Shown in pieces: positions 1 through 8,120 of a stretch of 8,120 bases of DNA (positions are counted from its first letter, which is position 1; every line of letters begins with the position of its first letter). The stretch comes from Salaquimonas sp. (GTDB lineage Bacteria; Pseudomonadota; Alphaproteobacteria; Rhizobiales; Rhizobiaceae): NCBI GenBank assembly GCA_024639745.1, contig JAHEHW010000063.1, forward strand, positions 1 through 8,120, written 5' to 3'. The translations under genes and the position numbers were made by a program. The notes under the pieces are model-generated. The model did no database searches and was not told where the DNA came from. It saw only the letters and a program-made list of their open reading frames with translations.

Positions 1-167
1 GTTCGGCTCGACTCACGAATGCCGTTGTCGACCGGGGTGTCCGAATACCCGAGGGTCTGGTGGTTGGCGAAGACCCGGATGAAGACCGGAAGTGGTTCCG
101 GGTATCGGAACAGGGCATTACACTGATTACCCGTGAAATGCTTGATCGCAGGGCCGCCAATTCATGA
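1..167 (+). CDS. glgC: Glucose-1-phosphate adenylyltransferase (ADP-glucose pyrophosphorylase), C-terminal end only
   Basis: Makes ADP-glucose from glucose-1-phosphate and ATP, the committed step of bacterial glycogen synthesis in the cytoplasm. Only the last 54 codons are present; the reading frame begins at base 3 and the TGA stop is at 165-167. The visible part reads [20 protein letters not shown], followed by an [12 protein letters not shown] tail. This is the typical end of GlgC: the last turns of the left-handed beta-helix domain (V-D-R-x-x-x-I-P-x-G) and then the conserved LVTREML-like C-terminus known from the enterobacterial enzyme. The catalytic nucleotidyltransferase domain and the allosteric sites lie off the left edge and cannot be judged. 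The stop codon overlaps the glgA start as ATGA, so the two genes are probably translationally coupled. Confidence 0.93.
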   Translation, partial: SARLTNAVVDRGVRIPEGLVVGEDPDEDRKWFRVSEQGITLITREMLDRRAANS

Positions 168-1579
168 TGCGCATCCTTTCCGTTGCCTCGGAATGCGTTC
201 CTTTTATCAAGACCGGCGGACTTGCCGATGTTGCAGGCGCCCTGCCCCTTGCCCTCGCACCGCTCGATATCGAGATGCGGACCTTGCTCCCTGGCTACCC
301 GCAAGTGCTTGCGGCTATCGGTGATAGCGGAAAAACAGTTCTCGATGTGGGGAACCTATTTGGCGGCAGCGCACGGGTGATCGAGGCCGAAGCGGCTGGT
401 CTGAAGCTCTATGTCTTCGACGCGCCCCATCTCTTCGAACGGGAAGGCGGGCCTTATCTCGACGCACAGAAGCGCGACTGGCCGGATAATCCCGAGCGCT
501 TTGCAGGGCTGTCGCAAATTGCCGCCATGATCGGTGCCGGCAAGGTCGAGAACTGGCGGCCGGATACCTTGCATCTGCATGACTGGCAAGCCGCCCTGAC
601 TCCCGTCTATCTGCAGGCGGAGAAGAGCAAAAACAAACCAGCAACGGTCCTAACCATCCACAATATCGCCTTTCAGGGAATTATTGATGCTGGACTGCTT
701 GGGAGGCTGGGGCTGCCGGAATCAGGTTTTACCAAAGACGGCTTCGAGTACTACGGCAAGATAAGTGCACTGAAAGCGGGTATCGTCTTCTCCGACCGCG
801 TCTCCACGGTAAGCCCGACCTATGCGACGGAGTTGCTCAGCGCCGAGTTCGGCATGGGGCTGGAGGGGGTACTTCGGGAGCGCAGTACGGACTTCTCTGG
901 CATTCTCAACGGCATTGATCTGGACGCATGGTCGCCACCATACAAGACCGCGCGCGGCAAGGAGAAATACAAGAAGCACTTGCTTTCAGAGACAGGTCTG
1001 CCTTCCAGAGATGGTCCGCTCTTCGTGGTAGTCTCACGCCTGAGCGATCAGAAGGGTCTGGATACGCTGCTCGAGGCGCTGGCGGCGATCTTTCCACATG
1101 GCGGGCAAATCGCACTTCTGGGCAGTGGCGATCCGGACCTCGAACGCTCTTGGCGGGCGGCAGGGGAAGTCAATCCCGATATCTCGGTCAGGATCGGCTA
1201 TGATGAAGACTATGCCAAACGATTGATAACGGGCGGCGATGCAATCCTCGTCCCCTCACGTTTCGAACCCTGCGGGCTGACGCAATTATATGGTCTTCGC
1301 TACGGCACCATACCGGTAGTCGCGATGACGGGTGGACTTGCCGATACGATCATCCCCGCCAATCCGGCAGGTTTGGCGCGAGGCGTCGCCACCGGGCTGC
1401 AGGTATATCCCAACACCACCGATGCCTGGGCGCGGGCGCTTGAACGGACCTGTCTGCTCTTTAAGCAAAAAGACGAATGGCGCCGGCTTCAGAAAAACGC
1501 GATGCAACAGCCCGTTGGCTGGGACGTGTCGGCTGCGGCCTACCGGTCGCTTTACAAAAGCATTGGGAATCCGCGATGA
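164..1579 (+). CDS. glgA: Glycogen synthase (ADP-glucose-dependent, GT5)
   Basis: Transfers glucose from ADP-glucose to the non-reducing end of alpha-1,4-glucan in the cytoplasm. At 471 residues it is close to the usual length of about 475-480. The N-terminal GT5 Rossmann domain starts at once with the ADP-glucose-binding motif [13 protein letters not shown] (residues 16-28) and continues through [10 protein letters not shown] (136-145) and TIHNIAFQG (164-172). The C-terminal domain carries VSRLSDQKG (290-298, with R292 and K297) and [18 protein letters not shown] (364-381, with E368 as the conserved catalytic-site glutamate), then a GGLADT loop near 390. All key residues expected of an active enzyme are there. 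The start is either ATG 164, overlapping the glgC stop as ATGA, or ATG 167 directly after it. The family normally begins M-R-I-L, so 167 is plausible, and the difference is one residue. Only a weak AGGG (150-153) precedes the start. The stop overlaps the glgX start. Confidence 0.97.
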   Translation: MMRILSVASECVPFIKTGGLADVAGALPLALAPLDIEMRTLLPGYPQVLAAIGDSGKTVLDVGNLFGGSARVIEAEAAGLKLYVFDAPHLFEREGGPYLDAQKRDWPDNPERFAGLSQIAAMIGAGKVENWRPDTLHLHDWQAALTPVYLQAEKSKNKPATVLTIHNIAFQGIIDAGLLGRLGLPESGFTKDGFEYYGKISALKAGIVFSDRVSTVSPTYATELLSAEFGMGLEGVLRERSTDFSGILNGIDLDAWSPPYKTARGKEKYKKHLLSETGLPSRDGPLFVVVSRLSDQKGLDTLLEALAAIFPHGGQIALLGSGDPDLERSWRAAGEVNPDISVRIGYDEDYAKRLITGGDAILVPSRFEPCGLTQLYGLRYGTIPVVAMTGGLADTIIPANPAGLARGVATGLQVYPNTTDAWARALERTCLLFKQKDEWRRLQKNAMQQPVGWDVSAAAYRSLYKSIGNPR

Positions 1580-3658
1580 GTGTCATGTCCATGATGAGTG
1601 CCGGCAAGCCTTTTCCGATGGGCGCTACGGTTACCGATAGCGGTGTGAACTTTGCCGTTTTTTCCGAACATGCGAGGCGGATGACGGTCAGTCTTTTTTC
1701 CGAGAATGGTCAGGAGACCCTGCGCTTCGATTTGCCCGAGCGCGACGGATATGTCTGGCATGGTCATATCGAGGGGATTGGTGGCGGCCAACGCTACGGC
1801 CTGCGGGCCCATGGCCTTCACGATCCCCGTCACGGCTACCGTTTCAATTACAACAAGCTTCTGATCGATCCATATGCCCGAAAACTCGATGGCACATTGC
1901 AATGGCATGATGCGGTAATGGGCTACACACCCGGCAGTCCGCAGTCGGACCTGTCGCTCGATTTGCGGGACAGCGCCCCCTACACTCCGAAGTGTGTTGT
2001 CTGCGAAGATCCGCCAAAGATGGATCCCGAGGCGAAGCCCGGAACGCCGTTGCGCGAGACGATTATCTACGAAGCCCATGTGAAAGGCATGACCGCGAGA
2101 CATCCGCTCGCGCCTGCCAAAGGCACGTTTTCCGGGCTTGCCAGCGAACCGGTCATCGATCATCTGTTAAATCTCGGGATTACGGCAATCGAGCTTCTGC
2201 CCGTCCATGCCTTCATGGATGACCGCTTTCTCATCGAAAAGCAGCTTCGCAATTACTGGGGCTATCAGACCCTGTGTTTTCTCGCACCTGAGCCCCGCTA
2301 CCTGAGCGATGGCGATATCGGCGAGTTCCGCGAAATGGTCTGGAAATTCCACGAAGCCGGGATCGAGGTGATACTCGATGTTGTTTACAATCATACCTGT
2401 GAGGGTAACGAGACTGGCCCAACGCTTAGCTTTCGCGGGCTCGACAATCTCAGCTATTATCGGCTGCAAAAGAATCCGCGCTACTATATCAACGATACCG
2501 GCACCGGAAATACCGTGAATATCGAACATCCGATGGTGCTGCGGCTGGTGATGGATAGCCTGCGCTACTGGGTCGAAATCATGGGGGTCGACGGATTTCG
2601 CTTCGATCTTTGTTCGACCCTCGGCCGGACCAGCCAGGGATTTGATAGCAATTCGGGTTTCTTCCAGGCCGTCCGACAGGATCCGCTTCTTTCGCAAGTC
2701 AAACTGATCGCAGAACCTTGGGATATCGGTCCGGGCGGTTATCAATTGGGCGCCTATCCGCACCCGTTCTGCGAGTGGAACGACCGGTTCCGCGACGGCA
2801 TAAGGCGGTTCTGGCGCGGCGACGAAGGTATGACGCCAGAACTTGCCAATCGGCTTGTCGGTTCTGCCGATCAATTCGATCATTCCGGGCGTCACGCGAC
2901 GTCTTCGGTCAATTTCATCGCTGCGCATGACGGGTTCACGCTTGCCGACCTCACCCGCTATTCCCGCAAGCATAATCTCGACAATGGCGAGGCCAACCGC
3001 GACGGCCATGACGAGAATTTCTCAGACAATATGGGTGTTGAAGGGCCATCCGAGGAAGCAGAGATCACTGCAAGCCGCGCAAGGCGTCGGCGCAATTTGA
3101 TGGCAACGCTTCTGCTGTCCCAGGGGACACCGATGATCCTGGCAGGCGATGAAATCGGCAATTCCCAGTCCGGGAATAACAATGCCTATTGCCAGGACAA
3201 CGAAACCGCGTGGCTTGACTGGGCGCATTCCGATAAGGCTTTTCTCTCATTCACGCAAAAAGCGATTGCCTTCCGGAAAGCACATCCGATCCTAAGTCAG
3301 AAACTGTTCCTCCATTCGAAAGAACGCTTTATCGACGGCAAGGAGGATTTGTTCTGGTGGAGGGTCGACGGCGAACCGATGACCCATCAAGACTGGGTCG
3401 ATCCGGAACTTGATTTTCTGGCCGCCGAATTGCGTACGGCTTCGGGCACGCCACGTTACCACGCGTTCGAATATGCCATTCTTCTCGTTTTCAATGGCGG
3501 CACCGAGAAAGAATACACGCTGCCTGAATGCCCACTAGGTCAGGCATGGGTCTGCCGGCTTAATACCGCAAAGGACGAGGACCCCTCAGATACGGCGATG
3601 AACGGTTCACTGATCGTTCCGGAACATAGTGTACTCGCACTGACGCTGGAGGTTGCCA

Positions 3659-3666
<8 letters not shown>
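1576..3666 (+). CDS. glgX: Glycogen debranching enzyme GlgX (isoamylase-type, GH13)
   Basis: Hydrolyses alpha-1,6 branch points, in family members mainly short outer chains trimmed by phosphorylase, and releases malto-oligosaccharides for MalQ. The product is 696 residues, slightly longer than the E. coli enzyme. A CBM48-type beta-sandwich occupies about residues 10-106 and ends in LLIDPYARKLDG. The GH13 barrel follows: IIYEAHV (163-169), ITAIELLPVHAF (202-213) and NYWGYQTLCF (226-235). The four catalytic regions are DVVYNH (268-273), GFRFDL with nucleophile D344, LIAEPWD with acid/base E380, and FIAAHDG with transition-state stabiliser D452. A C-terminal beta domain fills about the last 100 residues. 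The chosen ATG at 1576 overlaps the glgA stop as ATGA and has a partial GGGA at 1565-1568. Further Met codons at 1585, 1591 and 1594 make the exact start uncertain by a few residues. An upstream ATG at 1477 in this frame is inside glgA and adds nothing typical of the family. Confidence 0.96.
3648..3652 (+). promoter_or_regulatory. Ribosome binding site deciding the malQ start
   Basis: GGAGG lies inside the 3' end of glgX, six bases before a GTG at 3659. The in-frame TTG at 3653 directly abuts this Shine-Dalgarno sequence with no spacer, so it cannot be the start served by it. This favours the GTG. Confidence 0.75.
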
Positions 3667-7214
<3,548 letters not shown>

Positions 7215-7221
7215 TTTAATA

Positions 7222-7227
7222 AAGGAG
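7222..7227 (+). promoter_or_regulatory. Ribosome binding site of the last gene
   Basis: AAGGAG lies five bases before ATG 7233, inside the 18-base gap after pgm. It is the best Shine-Dalgarno sequence in the window together with that of malQ. It fixes the start of the sixth gene and allows it to be translated independently of pgm. Confidence 0.8.
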
Positions 7228-7232
7228 ACTAA

Positions 7233-8120
7233 ATGCCTCTCACCGAACGGATTTCCGCCAATCGCGAACGCACGCAGGCGCTCGCGGAGGAATGCCGCAG
7301 GCTGAGCAATACTTCCGAGACGGCCTTCAAGGCACAGCAGGGAATCTCCCGCTGGCTGGGAGGCTCCCTTGAGAATGGTACGGCAATCTTCGGCTTCTGG
7401 GCGCCGGAACTGCTTGATCAACGCGTGCCTGATGGTGATGTTTTTCTCGAAATTCTATCACCGACCGAACCGCTCGATCTGACGCGTTCGCATCAGAACG
7501 TGACCTTCGAGCGTATATTGCTTCCTGTCGCCCGTTACGAGGCGCACTGCTTTGCTGCGGTCGAAGGCATGCGCGCAGGTACCCGTGAAAAGGTTGGCGA
7601 TTTCTACGCTCTTGTCTGGCGCGACGGCGAAAGCAATTGGCGCCGCATCCTCGATCCGTTGGCCTCTTCCCTTCCCTTCGGCGCATTCGCTCCGGCGGAG
7701 CTTTATGATCGTCAATCCATGCACCGTGACAGAAAGGACGCCTGGTTCTTCGCCGGCTTGAAAAAAGACGAGCCGCACAAGTTCGGACCGCCAGCCAATA
7801 TTCTTCAGCTTCACGTGCCGACCGCTACGGCAGGAGGGACGCTGGCTAGCCTGACACGCCATTATGAAAGGCTGGCGGAACGGGTCAAAAGTGGCATGAC
7901 GCTTGAACCGACCGATCAGCTTTTCCTGGGCTATGACGCCGTACAGCTCCTGCCGGTGGAGCCAACCACGGTATTCGAAGCCGGACCGCATTTCTGGCAG
8001 GAAGAGCAAGGACAAAGCCTGGAAGAAGCGCTGCAAAACGGAGACGGCGATACAGTCGAAGTCACGCTCACAAGACCCAACACCACGAATTGGGGCTATG
8101 ACGTCGTCATTTCCGGCATG
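7233..8120 (+). CDS. Probable glucosylglycerol hydrolase (GghA-like GH13-type enzyme), N-terminal part
   Basis: The frame is open from ATG 7233 to the window edge, giving 296 residues without a stop; the gene continues to the right. A helical leader (residues 1-40) is followed by a beta-rich region (about 48-160) with FGFWAPEL (53-60), VFLEILSPTEP (70-80), EGMRAGTREKVGDFYALV (111-128) and DPLASSLPFGAFAPAELYD (141-159), comparable to the CBM48 lead-in of GlgX. Barrel-like elements then follow: NILQLHVPTAT (189-199), GYDAVQLLPVEPTTVF (233-248) and TNWGYDVVISG (285-295). These align in order with IIYEAHV, ITAIELLPVHAF and NYWGYQTLCF of GlgX, supporting a GH13-like (beta/alpha)8 enzyme. The FGFWAPEL and NWGYDVVI forms recall the cyanobacterial GghA (slr1670) family, which hydrolyses the osmolyte glucosylglycerol to glucose and glycerol. 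That specific name rests on memory of the family. Catalytic residues lie beyond the window. It could instead be another intracellular alpha-glucosidase acting on maltodextrins. No signal peptide is visible, so it is probably cytoplasmic. Confidence 0.68.
   Translation, partial: MPLTERISANRERTQALAEECRRLSNTSETAFKAQQGISRWLGGSLENGTAIFGFWAPELLDQRVPDGDVFLEILSPTEPLDLTRSHQNVTFERILLPVARYEAHCFAAVEGMRAGTREKVGDFYALVWRDGESNWRRILDPLASSLPFGAFAPAELYDRQSMHRDRKDAWFFAGLKKDEPHKFGPPANILQLHVPTATAGGTLASLTRHYERLAERVKSGMTLEPTDQLFLGYDAVQLLPVEPTTVFEAGPHFWQEEQGQSLEEALQNGDGDTVEVTLTRPNTTNWGYDVVISGM

Noticed and set aside
1477..1575. A 33-residue N-terminal extension of GlgX from an ATG inside glgA.
   Set aside because: It would overlap glgA by about 100 bases, and its sequence is an out-of-frame reading of the conserved GlgA C-terminus. 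The start at 1576 leaves a normal CBM48 N-terminus.
1552..3009. Long minus-strand open frames (203 and 280 codons, same frame, separated by one stop) opposite glgX.
   Set aside because: They mirror the codon bias of glgX, whose catalytic motifs fill this region on the + strand. Their translations show no recognisable domain.
7215..7232. Possible terminator or promoter between pgm and the last gene.
   Set aside because: Eighteen AT-rich bases with no inverted repeat and no T-run; they hold only the Shine-Dalgarno sequence.
7458..8036. A 192-codon minus-strand frame opposite the last gene.
   Set aside because: The + strand frame has a strong ribosome binding site, continues the operon and contains GH13-like motifs. 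The minus frame has none of these.
7233..8120. The last gene as glgB (branching enzyme) or trehalose synthase.
   Set aside because: The GlgB N-terminal landmarks are absent, and the FGFWAPEL, DPLASSLPFGAF and NWGYDVVI segments do not match either family as I know them. The missing C-terminal part leaves this open in principle.

Overview
The window is one continuous stretch of a glycogen-metabolism operon, all on the + strand, from an apparently Gram-negative bacterium. Protein sequences and gene order suggest an alphaproteobacterium: rhizobia and relatives cluster glgC, glgA, glgX and pgm, and the 543-residue Pgm has the length and N-terminus seen there. Base composition looks moderately GC-rich by eye. 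The taxonomic call is an inference from memory, not from a search.

Layout: the last 54 residues of glgC (ADP-glucose pyrophosphorylase), then complete glgA (glycogen synthase), glgX (debranching enzyme), malQ (4-alpha-glucanotransferase) and pgm (phosphoglucomutase), then the first 296 residues of a sixth gene that runs off the right edge. The sixth gene looks like a GH13-type enzyme of the glucosylglycerol hydrolase (GghA) type. The first four genes overlap by a few bases at ATGA or GTGAGTGA junctions. malQ and pgm are 7 bases apart, and pgm and the last gene 18 bases apart. No intergenic stretch is long enough for a promoter of ordinary size, and I see no terminator, RNA gene, mobile element or repeat.

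Working together: Pgm interconverts glucose-6-phosphate and glucose-1-phosphate, GlgC turns glucose-1-phosphate plus ATP into ADP-glucose, and GlgA adds its glucose to alpha-1,4-glucan. On the breakdown side GlgX cuts alpha-1,6 branches and MalQ rearranges the released maltodextrins. Branching enzyme (glgB) and phosphorylase (glgP) are not in the window and may lie upstream of glgC. The least ordinary element is the last gene. Glucosylglycerol is an osmolyte made from ADP-glucose, so a hydrolase for it in this operon would tie glycogen turnover to osmotic balance.
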